Assembly (NCBI GenBank): GCA_013817115.1
Contig: JACDDG010000026.1
Location: forward strand, 1 to 12,695
Reading direction: 5' to 3'
From: Parachlamydiaceae bacterium
GTDB taxonomy: Bacteria > Chlamydiota > Chlamydiia > Chlamydiales > Parachlamydiaceae
DNA length: 12,695 bases
The position numbers were made by a program, and so were the translations under genes. Below, one piece after another: positions 1 through 6,802 of this stretch. The first letter of the stretch is position 1, and each line of letters starts with the position of its first letter. The notes under the pieces were generated by a model, which had not been told where the DNA came from, searched no databases, and saw only the letters and a program-made list of their open reading frames with translations.

Positions 1-6
1 GCGATT

Positions 7-113
7 AAGCGATCAAAAACGACCCCATATTATAATATTGGGTCATTTTTGATCGCTTAATCCCGGGGCTTTCTCAAAGCCAAAAATCCAAAATTTGGAC
101 GCTCTTTGGTATA
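7..113 (+). repeat. 107-bp palindrome-containing intergenic repeat, left copy
   Basis: This segment matches the reverse complement of 12589-12695 with 7 mismatches in 107 aligned positions by eye, and the match ends sharply at GGTATA (108-113). Inside it are three nested dyads. One is a 52-nt near-palindrome at 7-58 (arms AAGCGATCAAAAA / TTTTTGATCGCTT around an AT-rich centre). The second is a small hairpin GGCTTT-CTC-AAAGCC at 67-81. The third is TCCAAAATTTGGA at about 87-99. It lies just downstream of the minus-strand gene ending at 151, and the other copy lies just downstream of the plus-strand gene ending at 12580. Both copies therefore have the same orientation relative to the upstream gene, which suggests a role at transcript ends; that role is inferred. 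Confidence 0.9.
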
Positions 114-150
114 CTCCACTTTTTAGAGAGCAACCGACACTTAAAAATTT

Positions 151-1257
151 TTAATACTTTAAATCTTCTTTAATGATAAACTGATTTAAAAAAGCCTGAG
201 CTAACGTATATTCATTTCCCATTATTTGAGTTTTCAAAGCGGAGCGAATTGTAGACAATTCTAATGCTAGTTCGAAAGATTTTTCCGCTTTAGTTAAAGA
301 GCTAACATTTTTCTTTGCTGTTTTTGGTGCTTTTGGTGCTTTTGGTGCTTTTGGTGCTTTTTTTGTTTTTAACTTTATATCATCATTTTTTACACCTTGA
401 ACTTCAGCTTTCTGAAAATCTTTGAATGCTTCAATTCTTTTCTGGGCTAAATCATCAGTTAAATAACAGGAAAACACCAGATCAATTTTGTTTATAAAGG
501 CTTCGCGATCAAAACTTTTAACTATACACACGTTAGGATTTGTAATTTTTTGGGTATTTGTAATTTTTGAAGCATCATTAGAATGATCTAACATAATTAA
601 TAATGCGTCTACTCTAACAATTTCGCCATTTTTCGCATTTTCTTTCAAAATTGTGCGAATTTCAGAAAGCTTTAAAGTTCGTTCATAATTACTAAATTCA
701 GGAACTTTTTTACTTTTAGACGTTTTTTTCTTATCTTTACCTATCGAATTTTTTAAAAAAAAATTATCGAAACGCTGAATTCTTTCAACTGCAATTTCTT
801 CATTCAATCTATCTGAAAACATAGCATCAATTCTTAAAGAAATGCTATCCAAAAGTGCAGGACTAAGATTTGATTTTTGGACTTCGCCCCCACGTCGTCG
901 AATAGTACTGACAGTCGGCTCTACAAGACTTTTCGAAGAATTATGTACATCAATTTCATGATTGCAAAAAATTTCACTACTCCCTATAAACGAACTAATT
1001 TTCGAGACACACGCTTCGTAACCGGAATTATTTTGATAAAACTCTTCAGCAGAAAACGACCATAGATTATTAATTTTTATTGTTACTTCAGGTAGACGAC
1101 GGCTGGATCTAATTTTGTGTTCTACTTGATTGAAAGAGTAATCAAAAATTCTCTTTTCTTTTGAATCTAATTCATTACCCAAATTATTCTGGTAAATATC
1201 TTCCCCAGAAAAACCAATGTACAAGCCTCCTGATGATGAGCTACGTGCTACTTCCAT
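151..1257 (-). CDS. Novel hypothetical protein with two copies of a FSxxL/RIxxFDxF/LSxIRxxLK domain and a KAP repeat tract
   Basis: I do not recognise this 368-residue protein as any known family. It is predicted soluble, with no signal peptide or membrane segment. Two internal copies of one domain are visible, at about residues 133-225 and 252-362. Each has an amphipathic segment (IDAMFSDRL; IDLVFSCYL), then ERIQRFDNF or KRIEAFKDF, a lysine-rich variable linker, then LKLSEIRTILK or LELSTIRSALK. The linker of copy 2 holds four KAP units (about 300-312). Near the N-terminus a shorter motif occurs twice: FSGEDIYQNN (16-25) and FSAEEFYQNN (68-77). The ATG at 1257 is preceded by AAGGAT at good spacing. 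The next gene (1555-2070) encodes a single copy of the same domain, so the pair probably arose by duplication. Lineage-restricted, repeat-built proteins of this kind in Chlamydiae are sometimes secreted effectors, but nothing in the sequence proves that. Confidence 0.75.
   Translation of the reverse strand: MEVARSSSSGGLYIGFSGEDIYQNNLGNELDSKEKRIFDYSFNQVEHKIRSSRRLPEVTIKINNLWSFSAEEFYQNNSGYEACVSKISSFIGSSEIFCNHEIDVHNSSKSLVEPTVSTIRRRGGEVQKSNLSPALLDSISLRIDAMFSDRLNEEIAVERIQRFDNFFLKNSIGKDKKKTSKSKKVPEFSNYERTLKLSEIRTILKENAKNGEIVRVDALLIMLDHSNDASKITNTQKITNPNVCIVKSFDREAFINKIDLVFSCYLTDDLAQKRIEAFKDFQKAEVQGVKNDDIKLKTKKAPKAPKAPKAPKTAKKNVSSLTKAEKSFELALELSTIRSALKTQIMGNEYTLAQAFLNQFIIKEDLKY
326..361 (+). repeat. 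9-bp tandem repeat (GGTGCTTTT x4) inside the 151-1257 gene
   Basis: Four contiguous copies of GGTGCTTTT (minus-strand AAAAGCACC) encode Lys-Ala-Pro four times. The unit is three codons long, so gain or loss of copies would change linker length without shifting the frame. The tract sits in the variable linker of the second domain copy. Confidence 0.9.
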
Positions 1258-1554
1258 AATATTATCCTTTTCATGAAATTTTTTTTTATTTAATCGCGTT
1301 ATTTAAATATGACGTCTAGCACACCACCTACGCGTTGCACTAGCATTAACCAAGTTAACTACGAGATCAACTGGAATCATAATAAGTTAAAAAAATAAGA
1401 AAGTCTAGATCTATTTAATTATTTTAGCTTAAAATTTAATTTTTTTTCTATTATTCATTATGCAGACTAAAGGTAGAAAATTACTAAATAAAAAATGGAA
1501 GAATTCATTGAAAATAATCCAACTGAAATGGAATCGAAAAAAATCAGTAAAATT
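1258..1554. other. AT-rich intergenic region between the two novel genes
   Basis: About 300 bases with no supportable gene. The right end of the minus-strand leader holds the AAGGAT ribosome-binding site for the ATG at 1257. Homopolymer A and T runs dominate, and I see no convincing promoter, RNA gene or long repeat. A 45-codon plus-strand frame starting at 1495 runs into the 3' end of the neighbouring minus-strand gene, has no ribosome-binding site, and is not called. Confidence 0.5.
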
Positions 1555-2070
1555 TCACAATTTTTTTCTATGTTTTTCACACTGAGCAATAATTTCGAGA
1601 AAATATCCTATAGAAACACTTTCACTTATTAATTTAAACTTTAAATAGCACCTAATCTCACTTAATCTATATGACTGCCAAAGATATAATTTATCAAGTT
1701 CACTGAGCTCTTCACTTCCACCACCTAATTCTACAAGCGAGCGTGGTACGCTTTTAACTTTATAAATTTCATCGAAGAAGCGAATTCGCTTAAATGAATA
1801 TTCTGGAATGATTTTTTCTGAGAAAATTTCATCAATTTTTTCTGAAAGTTCTTCCAGATGTTTCGGAAATGTATTAAAGTTGCCAGAATCATCTTTTTTA
1901 CGGCTATATATAGGCTGACGCGTTTCTGTTAAACCTGAAAAACAATTGTTTTTTTGCTGACTCGAGGTTTCTTTACCTAAGAGATAATAATAATCCTCTT
2001 CTTGTGAACAGGAGTCATAATCACTCCATTCTCGGCTGCGCGAAATATCAGATCTACCTAGAATATTCAT
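1555..2070 (-). CDS. Novel hypothetical protein, single-copy paralogue of the neighbouring repeated domain
   Basis: This 171-residue protein has no family I recognise. Its first 65 residues are polar and acidic/serine-rich with a tyrosine cluster (EEDYYYLL). Residues about 70-166 align with both domain copies of the protein at 151-1257. LSEKIDEIFSEKI corresponds to SLRIDAMFSDRL, FKRIRFFDEI to VERIQRFDNF, and YRLSEIRCYLK to LKLSEIRTILK. The spacing between the two conserved blocks varies, as in the neighbour. There is no signal peptide or membrane helix. The ATG at 2070 is the first in frame, with GAAG about nine bases upstream as a weak ribosome-binding site. It runs in the same direction as its paralogue, 297 bases away, so the two may be expressed separately. 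Function is unknown. Confidence 0.7.
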   Translation of the reverse strand: MNILGRSDISRSREWSDYDSCSQEEDYYYLLGKETSSQQKNNCFSGLTETRQPIYSRKKDDSGNFNTFPKHLEELSEKIDEIFSEKIIPEYSFKRIRFFDEIYKVKSVPRSLVELGGGSEELSELDKLYLWQSYRLSEIRCYLKFKLISESVSIGYFLEIIAQCEKHRKKL

Positions 2071-2112
2071 AAATTTAAACTTCTTTCCCTTAACGGTTTT
2101 AGATTTTTAGTC

Positions 2113-2142
2113 ATTAAAAATGAAGGATGTGTTAAAACTCAA
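2113..2142 (-). promoter_or_regulatory. Candidate sigma-70-type promoter for the gene at 1555-2070
   Basis: On the minus strand TTGAGT (2137-2142) and TTTAAT (2113-2118) are separated by 18 bases and lie about 45 bases upstream of the ATG at 2070. Both boxes are reasonable matches, but in DNA this AT-rich such pairs arise often by chance. Confidence 0.3.
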
Positions 2143-2211
2143 TAACTGAATCTTCTCTTAAAAATTTATGTGTGTTTTCCAGTTTTCTATCCGTTTAAAG
2201 GAAATGATCTA

Positions 2212-3273
2212 TTATACTTTTACACGACGAATAAATTCTTTAAAAAGATGCTTGCCGCTCAAATCACGAATACAAGCACCTGTAGGACACGAACGCAATA
2301 TCGGGCAACGCTTATTAAAAGAACGTTCGTAAGGACAGCTCCCTTGAACAAAATGATGTTGACCGCCGCTCGGGGCATACCTTTCCCCTAAAGAAGCTCC
2401 AAAGACACTGAAAGTGGCTGTAGACGTTGTAGCCGCAAGGTGCAAAGGCAACGAATCCATCGCAATAATTAACCGCATGTCTGCCATAAGGTGCTGCAAT
2501 ATCGGCAAACTCATTTTGGGCAATAAAACAGAAGCATTAAATTTTTTCTGAAATGATTCTGCCTCACCTTTCTCTATTTCATTTCCCCACGCAAATCCAT
2601 AATCACAATCTAAGTAAACTTGTAGTAAATGTAAAAACTCTGACAAAGCTTCCAGCGTCAATTGCTTATTTTTCCAGTTTGAACCATGACAAACCATAAC
2701 TAAAGGCTTCGATCTCTTTTTTAGATCTTCCTGGAGCGCAATTAATTGCTGTTGCTCTAATGCTGATAGCTTGAGGACCGCTGGACTTGCAACGAATGGG
2801 ACAGATCCAAAGTCATTAAAGAAGTTTTGCACTAAATGCAAATAAGCGCTGCGAACATTGATTCCTTTAGGCGTTGAAAAACGTTTATTGGTGCAAAGCA
2901 CATTCGGCCATTCTGTAACGCTATCACGGGAAAATCCGACCTTGGCCTTGCCTCGCGCTAGAACTGTCACTAAACCTGATTTAACATTCCCCTGTAAATC
3001 AAAAATCACATTATAGTTATCCTGTCGAAGCCTCTTTACAAATTGTCGCATTTTTGATTGATTGCCTGAAGAAAAAAATCCTTTTCTCCAAGTCTTTGTA
3101 TCCATGATAAGCGTGTGATCGATAGCGGGGTGTGCTGAAACAAGAGAAGCAAATGGCTCTTCAACCACCCAATCTATGGTCGCTTCAGGAAACTTTTTTT
3201 TGATATAACTGATCACAGGAAATGCCTGCACAATATCCCCTAGAGCAGAAGTTTTTACGATGAGAATCTTCAT
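2212..3273 (-). CDS. waaC: Glycosyltransferase family 9, WaaC-like lipopolysaccharide heptosyltransferase
   Basis: This 353-residue cytoplasmic GT9 enzyme has the two-Rossmann-fold layout of ADP-heptose:LPS heptosyltransferases, which add heptose to the Kdo region of lipid A in the inner core. The N-terminus MKILIVKTSALGD aligns closely with E. coli WaaC and keeps the proposed catalytic Asp13. It is followed by WVVEEPFA (35-42), WRKGFFS (62-68) and FDLQGNVKSGL (91-101), all WaaC-like. The C-terminal half has the MDSLPLHLAA segment that corresponds to the ADP-sugar-binding DTGLSHL motif. The extreme C-terminus is unusually Cys-rich (KRCPILRSCPTGAC). The ATG at 3273 lies 7 bases after the stop of the pseudouridine synthase gene, with AAAGAAAG as ribosome-binding site, so the genes are probably co-transcribed. 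The GT9 family is certain; the heptose donor is inferred, and classical Chlamydia LPS lacks heptose. Confidence 0.85.
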   Translation of the reverse strand: MKILIVKTSALGDIVQAFPVISYIKKKFPEATIDWVVEEPFASLVSAHPAIDHTLIMDTKTWRKGFFSSGNQSKMRQFVKRLRQDNYNVIFDLQGNVKSGLVTVLARGKAKVGFSRDSVTEWPNVLCTNKRFSTPKGINVRSAYLHLVQNFFNDFGSVPFVASPAVLKLSALEQQQLIALQEDLKKRSKPLVMVCHGSNWKNKQLTLEALSEFLHLLQVYLDCDYGFAWGNEIEKGEAESFQKKFNASVLLPKMSLPILQHLMADMRLIIAMDSLPLHLAATTSTATFSVFGASLGERYAPSGGQHHFVQGSCPYERSFNKRCPILRSCPTGACIRDLSGKHLFKEFIRRVKV

Positions 3274-3279
3274 CTTTCT

Positions 3280-4230
3280 TTACTTGCTCTGTTGATTTGC
3301 AGTCGGAGAAAATTTTAGAGAATCGAGTACTTCCTTAAAATCAGTAGGCAAAGAAGACTCAACTGATACACGTATTCCGTTTATCGGATGAATAAACTCG
3401 ATTTTAGAAGCATGCAAAAGGCATCGTTTTGGCTGATACGCGAAAAGTTTAGTTTTGTTGTAAAGTGAATCACCCAAGATTGGGAAACCCATTCCAGCCA
3501 TGTGCACTCGAATTTGATGCGTACGCCCTGTGTGTGGGAAGCAAGCCAGTAAGGCAGAACCTTTCCCCTTTTTGATAAATTTCCATTCAGTAATAGCTAA
3601 AACCCCTTTCTCTTTAGGAACTTCTCCCCAAATACTTTGACCTGAATAAGTAGAAATTTTCCCTAAGAAATTTGCGATTCGTCCTTGTGACTCTTTAGGA
3701 ATTCCCTGAACGATAGCCAAATAACTTTTTGAGACTTTTCGCTCCTTAAACAAACGGATAATGGCTTCTCTGGCCTGTTCAGATTTCGCGAATATCAATA
3801 CACCGGAAGTTTCTTTATCCAAACGATGGGCTAATGCCAAAAATTTCAAACCTCTATCCACCTTAAGCAGAGCTAACAGTCCTTCATCTTCCGAAGAAAC
3901 ATGTATCGGCTTATCAATGAATAGGAAGTCACTATCTTCAAATAAAATAGGAGGAACAGTTTTGTTCTGAGTTCCTGAGGAAGACTTATTATTTTGATGG
4001 ACAGGCTGTTGATCAACGATAAATTCGACCATATCGCCTCGTCCAACCAATGTTGAGGCGAAACGTTCCACGCGGCCGTTGATGCGACAAAGATTTTTTT
4101 CCAAAGATTGTTTAAGCAATCGGAGAGAACATTTTACATCTAGTTTGCTCCGCAGAAACTGCAACAAACGCATACCCGATTCTTCTTTGGTAACTTGCCA
4201 TTGGTTGGCAGAAACTTCTTTAGACGTCAC
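3280..4230 (-). CDS. RluA/RluD-family RNA pseudouridine synthase with S4 domain
   Basis: This 316-residue enzyme converts selected uridines of rRNA or tRNA to pseudouridine. An S4-type RNA-binding domain covers about residues 18-72 and the RluA-family catalytic domain about 95-300. The catalytic motif HRLDKETSG starts at residue 135, placing the nucleophilic Asp at 138. The later family motifs PHTGRTHQIRVH and LHASKIEF are present. Translation starts at GTG 4230, inside the last codons of pheS: the start codon and the pheS stop overlap by 11 bases, and TAAGGCAG about six bases upstream serves as the ribosome-binding site. An internal ATG at residue 20 would cut into the S4 domain and is less likely. 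The exact target uridine cannot be read from the sequence, so I give no specific Rlu symbol. Confidence 0.9.
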   Translation of the reverse strand: MTSKEVSANQWQVTKEESGMRLLQFLRSKLDVKCSLRLLKQSLEKNLCRINGRVERFASTLVGRGDMVEFIVDQQPVHQNNKSSSGTQNKTVPPILFEDSDFLFIDKPIHVSSEDEGLLALLKVDRGLKFLALAHRLDKETSGVLIFAKSEQAREAIIRLFKERKVSKSYLAIVQGIPKESQGRIANFLGKISTYSGQSIWGEVPKEKGVLAITEWKFIKKGKGSALLACFPHTGRTHQIRVHMAGMGFPILGDSLYNKTKLFAYQPKRCLLHASKIEFIHPINGIRVSVESSLPTDFKEVLDSLKFSPTANQQSK

Positions 4231-5248
4231 TAAACTGCCTTAGAAAACGCATGTCGTTTTCAGTTAGAAGACGAATATCTTTGATCCCTCGTTTTAGCAT
4301 TAGAATTCTTTCTACGCCCATACCCCAAGCATACCCAGAATAAACTTCAGGATCGATATCTCCATTTTTAAGTACTTCCGGATGCACTAGGCCCGCACCC
4401 GCGACTTCGAGCCAACCACTATGTTTACAAAGCTGGCAGCCATGTCCCTCACAATTCAGGCAGCTAATGTCGACCTCCATACCCGGTTCAACAAAAGGGA
4501 AATAGCTTGGACGGCAACGCAATTGAATCTCGGCATGAAAAAGCTTGCAAAAGAGTTCTTTTAGCGTTGCTAATAGATCTCCAAAGGTTACGCCTTTGTC
4601 GATATAAAGTCCTTCAACCTGATGGAAAAATACATGAGAACGGGCAGTGATTGTTTCATTGCGATAGGCTTTGCCCGGAGTGATGATGCGAATTGGGGGC
4701 TTATGCTGCTCCATAACCCGAGCTTGAATGTTGCTGGTATGAGTTCGGAGTAAAACGTTGGGAGATATATAAAAGGTGTCTTGCATATCGCGAGCAGGGT
4801 GATCGGCAGAAAAATTTAGCGCTTCGAAATTATAGTAATCTGTATCGATATCAGGACCAACTTGGGCTGAGAACCCCATTTCCATTAAAATTTCAAGGAT
4901 TTCATCCATCGTTTCAGTAACAGGATGTTTACGACCAGCAAAGTAACGTCTCCCCGGAAGACTTACATCTAAGACTTCAGCGGCTAGTTGAACCTCGAGC
5001 TCTTGATCGGCAACAGTTTTTGCTGCGTCCTCTAGGGACTTAGTTAATTCTTCTTTTAAATCATTGATCTCTTTTCCGAGATCACGACGCATTTCAGGAG
5101 TCGCTGACTTTAACTCTTTCATGAGCTCTTGTACAGGGCCTTTCTTCCCTAAGTAGCGAACGCGCATGTTTTCGAGATCTTGGCAGGTTTTCGCGGCCTG
5201 CAGCTCTTTAGAAAAGTTGTCACGAAGGAAGCGAATGTTTTGATCCAT
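4220..5248 (-). CDS. pheS: Phenylalanyl-tRNA synthetase alpha subunit
   Basis: This is the catalytic alpha subunit of the alpha2beta2 PheRS that charges tRNA-Phe. From the ATG at 5248 the protein is 342 residues; an in-frame TTG at 5263 would add five. The order is an N-terminal coiled coil (tRNA-binding), the VSLPGRR linker, then the class II core: DHPARDMQDTFY with LLRTHTS, motif 2 around PGKAYRNETI with FHQVEG, and motif 3 GMGVERILML. Before the last part of the core sits a four-cysteine insert at residues 263, 266, 271 and 274 (CLNC...GCQLC), a probable zinc site also present in chlamydial PheS. The pheT gene is not adjacent: a pseudouridine synthase gene follows instead, overlapping the stop by 11 bases. 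The start is preceded by two strong hairpins, described separately. Identification is secure; the exact start is less so. Confidence 0.95.
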   Translation of the reverse strand: MDQNIRFLRDNFSKELQAAKTCQDLENMRVRYLGKKGPVQELMKELKSATPEMRRDLGKEINDLKEELTKSLEDAAKTVADQELEVQLAAEVLDVSLPGRRYFAGRKHPVTETMDEILEILMEMGFSAQVGPDIDTDYYNFEALNFSADHPARDMQDTFYISPNVLLRTHTSNIQARVMEQHKPPIRIITPGKAYRNETITARSHVFFHQVEGLYIDKGVTFGDLLATLKELFCKLFHAEIQLRCRPSYFPFVEPGMEVDISCLNCEGHGCQLCKHSGWLEVAGAGLVHPEVLKNGDIDPEVYSGYAWGMGVERILMLKRGIKDIRLLTENDMRFLRQFSDV

Positions 5249-5273
5249 TTGAATTGTACCCAAATGTTGGGGT

Positions 5274-5302
5274 AGTTTAGGGTAAGGCAGTTACCCTAAA
5301 CT
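5274..5302 (-). promoter_or_regulatory. Perfect 12-bp hairpin in the pheS leader
   Basis: Arms AGTTTAGGGTAA (5274-5285) and TTACCCTAAACT (5291-5302) pair perfectly around a 5-base loop. On the transcribed (minus) strand the structure ends about 25 bases before the pheS ATG and is not followed by a T run, so it is not a standard terminator. It could act as a leader control element or an RNA-stabilising stem; this is inferred from position only. Confidence 0.6.
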
Positions 5303-5326
5303 GAGCTACGCCCGTTTAATAAACAA

Positions 5327-5355
5327 GAGCGAAGTACTACAAAAGTACTTCGCTC
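5327..5355 (-). terminator. Intrinsic terminator between rplT and pheS
   Basis: A perfect 12-bp stem GAGCGAAGTACT (5327-5338) / AGTACTTCGCTC (5344-5355) with a 5-base loop lies 18 bases past the rplT stop. On the minus strand it is followed by the T-rich TTGTTTATT. This is a good rho-independent terminator for infC-rpmI-rplT. Read-through or a separate promoter would be needed for pheS, so an attenuator is also possible. Confidence 0.75.
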
Positions 5356-5373
5356 AAAGACTTCATAAACTCA

Positions 5374-5730
5374 TTAAACTAGAGCTTCTTTAGCACGTGC
5401 TACAACTGTAGCAAATCCGTTAGGATCTCGCACAGCCATATCTGCTAGCATTTTTCTATTGAGCTCACATCTTGCTTTTAGCAGGCCATTGATGAACTTG
5501 CTATAGGATATACCATTAATCTTAGCGGCAGCGCCAATACGTTGAATCCACAATCTGCGGAATTCGCGTTTTTTGATTTTTCGGTGCCGGTAATTATAAG
5601 CAAGGGCGCGCATAACGCTTTCACTTGTGAGGCGTAAATGGTTTTTACGATCTCCCACGAAGCCCTTGGCTCTCTTATACATCCTTTTTTTGCGTCGATG
5701 TGAAGCTACAGCATTGGTTACACGAACCAT
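5374..5730 (-). CDS. rplT: 50S ribosomal protein L20
   Basis: This 118-residue basic protein binds 23S rRNA early in large-subunit assembly. It has the full family length and hallmark segments: [20 protein letters not shown] at the N-terminus, the [13 protein letters not shown] stretch, the [21 protein letters not shown] core, and the conserved C-terminal domain ([20 protein letters not shown]). The ATG at 5730 is preceded by GGAG at eight bases. It follows rpmI by 63 bases on the same strand, and a strong terminator hairpin follows its stop. In E. coli and Bacillus L20 represses translation of this operon by binding its own mRNA. Whether that happens here cannot be seen, but the rplT-rpmI gap is long enough to hold a structure. 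Confidence 0.97.
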   Translation of the reverse strand: MVRVTNAVASHRRKKRMYKRAKGFVGDRKNHLRLTSESVMRALAYNYRHRKIKKREFRRLWIQRIGAAAKINGISYSKFINGLLKARCELNRKMLADMAVRDPNGFATVVARAKEALV

Positions 5731-5793
5731 GGGTAATCTCCACTGTTGCGTCCGACTTTAAATACAAACAAAGTCAGACAATTTTCAATTTAA

Positions 5794-5988
5794 TTACACA
5801 CCCATTAAGCGTTTGTACATCTTGAGTTGTGTTCCGCTAACTAGCCCTGGACGTGATAGCTGACGCTTACGTTTAGGGGTTTTCTTTGTCAAAAGGTGGC
5901 GTTTACCAGCACGAGAGCGTTTAAGCTTTCCTGTTGCTGTTACCCTGAACCTTGCGAATAAGGCTCTTTTTGTTTTCATCTTCGGCAC
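5794..5988 (-). CDS. rpmI: 50S ribosomal protein L35
   Basis: This 64-residue, strongly basic protein is a small component of the 50S subunit. The family signature MPKMKTKRA at the start and the [19 protein letters not shown] and [12 protein letters not shown] segments are intact, and the length is normal. It starts with GTG at 5988. The ribosome-binding site AGGAG lies seven bases upstream and overlaps the TAG stop of infC, so translation is likely coupled to infC. rplT follows on the same strand. Identification is certain. Confidence 0.97.
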   Translation of the reverse strand: MPKMKTKRALFARFRVTATGKLKRSRAGKRHLLTKKTPKRKRQLSRPGLVSGTQLKMYKRLMGV

Positions 5989-5998
5989 GGAGCTTCTC

Positions 5999-6544
5999 CT
6001 ATTGTTCTAATGGTACTTCTTGCATGGAAGAGTCCTTAGTCTTCTTAACTCCCGGAGCAATAACAATACTCATCATGCGTCCAAGCATCTTGGGCGGCAT
6101 TGATTCAGGAGTTCCGAATTTCTCTAAACTATCGCAAACTTTCTTAACATGCTTTAGACCCACTTCAGGGTGGGCCATTTCTCTTCCTTTAAAAGTACAA
6201 GTGACTTTTACCTTGTGGCCCGCCTCAAGAAATTCTTGGGCATGATTTATTTTTGTTTCTAAATCATGCTCACCGATATTGGGCTTAAGCTTAATCTCTT
6301 TAACTTTTACCTGATGCTGAGATTTTTTATTCTCTCTTTCCCGTTTGGTTTGATCATAGCGGAATTTGCCATAGTCAATAATTTTACAAACAGGAGGATT
6401 AGCTCCAGGTACAATTTCTACGAGGTCTAAGCCGGCTTCTTCAGCTCTTGCCAGCGCTTCATAGAGCGGGACAACGCCTATTTGTTCGCCAGTTTGGCCT
6501 ATGAGGCGCACACGTGGCGCGCGTATTTCTCTATTAGCTTTCAA
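5999..6544 (-). CDS. infC: Translation initiation factor IF-3
   Basis: This 181-residue factor binds the 30S subunit, checks start-codon pairing and prevents early joining of the 50S. The N-terminal domain (about residues 1-75) carries [34 protein letters not shown] and a Lys-rich linker helix; the C-terminal domain carries [26 protein letters not shown] and MMSIVIAP. The last 16 residues form a short polar tail. The only reasonable start is the TTG at 6544, about 12 bases after AAAAAGGAG, an unusually long spacer. Poor infC start signals are the basis of IF3 autoregulation in E. coli (AUU start), so a similar control is plausible here. The stop TAG lies within the ribosome-binding site of rpmI. 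Confidence 0.95.
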   Translation of the reverse strand: MKANREIRAPRVRLIGQTGEQIGVVPLYEALARAEEAGLDLVEIVPGANPPVCKIIDYGKFRYDQTKRERENKKSQHQVKVKEIKLKPNIGEHDLETKINHAQEFLEAGHKVKVTCTFKGREMAHPEVGLKHVKKVCDSLEKFGTPESMPPKMLGRMMSIVIAPGVKKTKDSSMQEVPLEQ

Positions 6545-6578
6545 CCCGCTACTCGGCTCCTTTTTATAGTTCAGTCAT

Positions 6579-6602
6579 CTCGACCCATGAATTTGAGTCG
6601 AG
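6579..6602 (-). repeat. Small hairpin in the infC upstream region
   Basis: CTCGAC (6579-6584) and GTCGAG (6597-6602) can pair around a 12-base loop, 35 bases upstream of the infC start. It lies between the large palindrome and the ribosome-binding site and would be in the infC 5' leader if transcription begins further upstream. Its role is unknown. Confidence 0.4.
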
Positions 6603-6613
6603 GGCAACGCGAT

Positions 6614-6784
6614 TTCAACCCCGACTTCAGTGATTGTAGTGCCGAATTTGCTAAGCATTGTTGATCATGAGTCACTTATATTTTTTGATATAGGGTTTAG
6701 TAACCTATTTTAAAAAATGTAAGTGACTCAGGGTCAACGAGGCAACACAAATTTGCCACTACAATTACTGAAGTCCGGTTGAAG
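6614..6784. repeat. 171-bp near-perfect palindromic element (MITE-like) between the ThrRS-like gene and infC
   Basis: The two halves pair along roughly 80 bases each, centred near 6699. The outer arms read TTCAACC..GACTTCAGT and the reverse complement of ACTGAAGTC..GGTTGAA. The inner arms share GAGTCACTTA and AATTTG, and the core is TAGGGTTTAGTAACCTA. There is no coding potential. It fills the gap between the ThrRS-like stop (6803) and the infC leader. It resembles a miniature inverted-repeat element or a long hairpin terminator; target-site duplications are not evident. Confidence 0.85.
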
Positions 6785-6802
6785 AGTTTTTCAGCTATTT
6801 AA

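Noticed and set aside
877..1065. A 62-codon plus-strand frame inside the first novel gene
   Set aside because: It is an antisense shadow of the repeat protein with no start signals.
1495..1632. A 45-codon plus-strand frame (MEEFIENN...)
   Set aside because: It overlaps the 3' end of the 1555-2070 gene on the other strand and lacks a ribosome-binding site.
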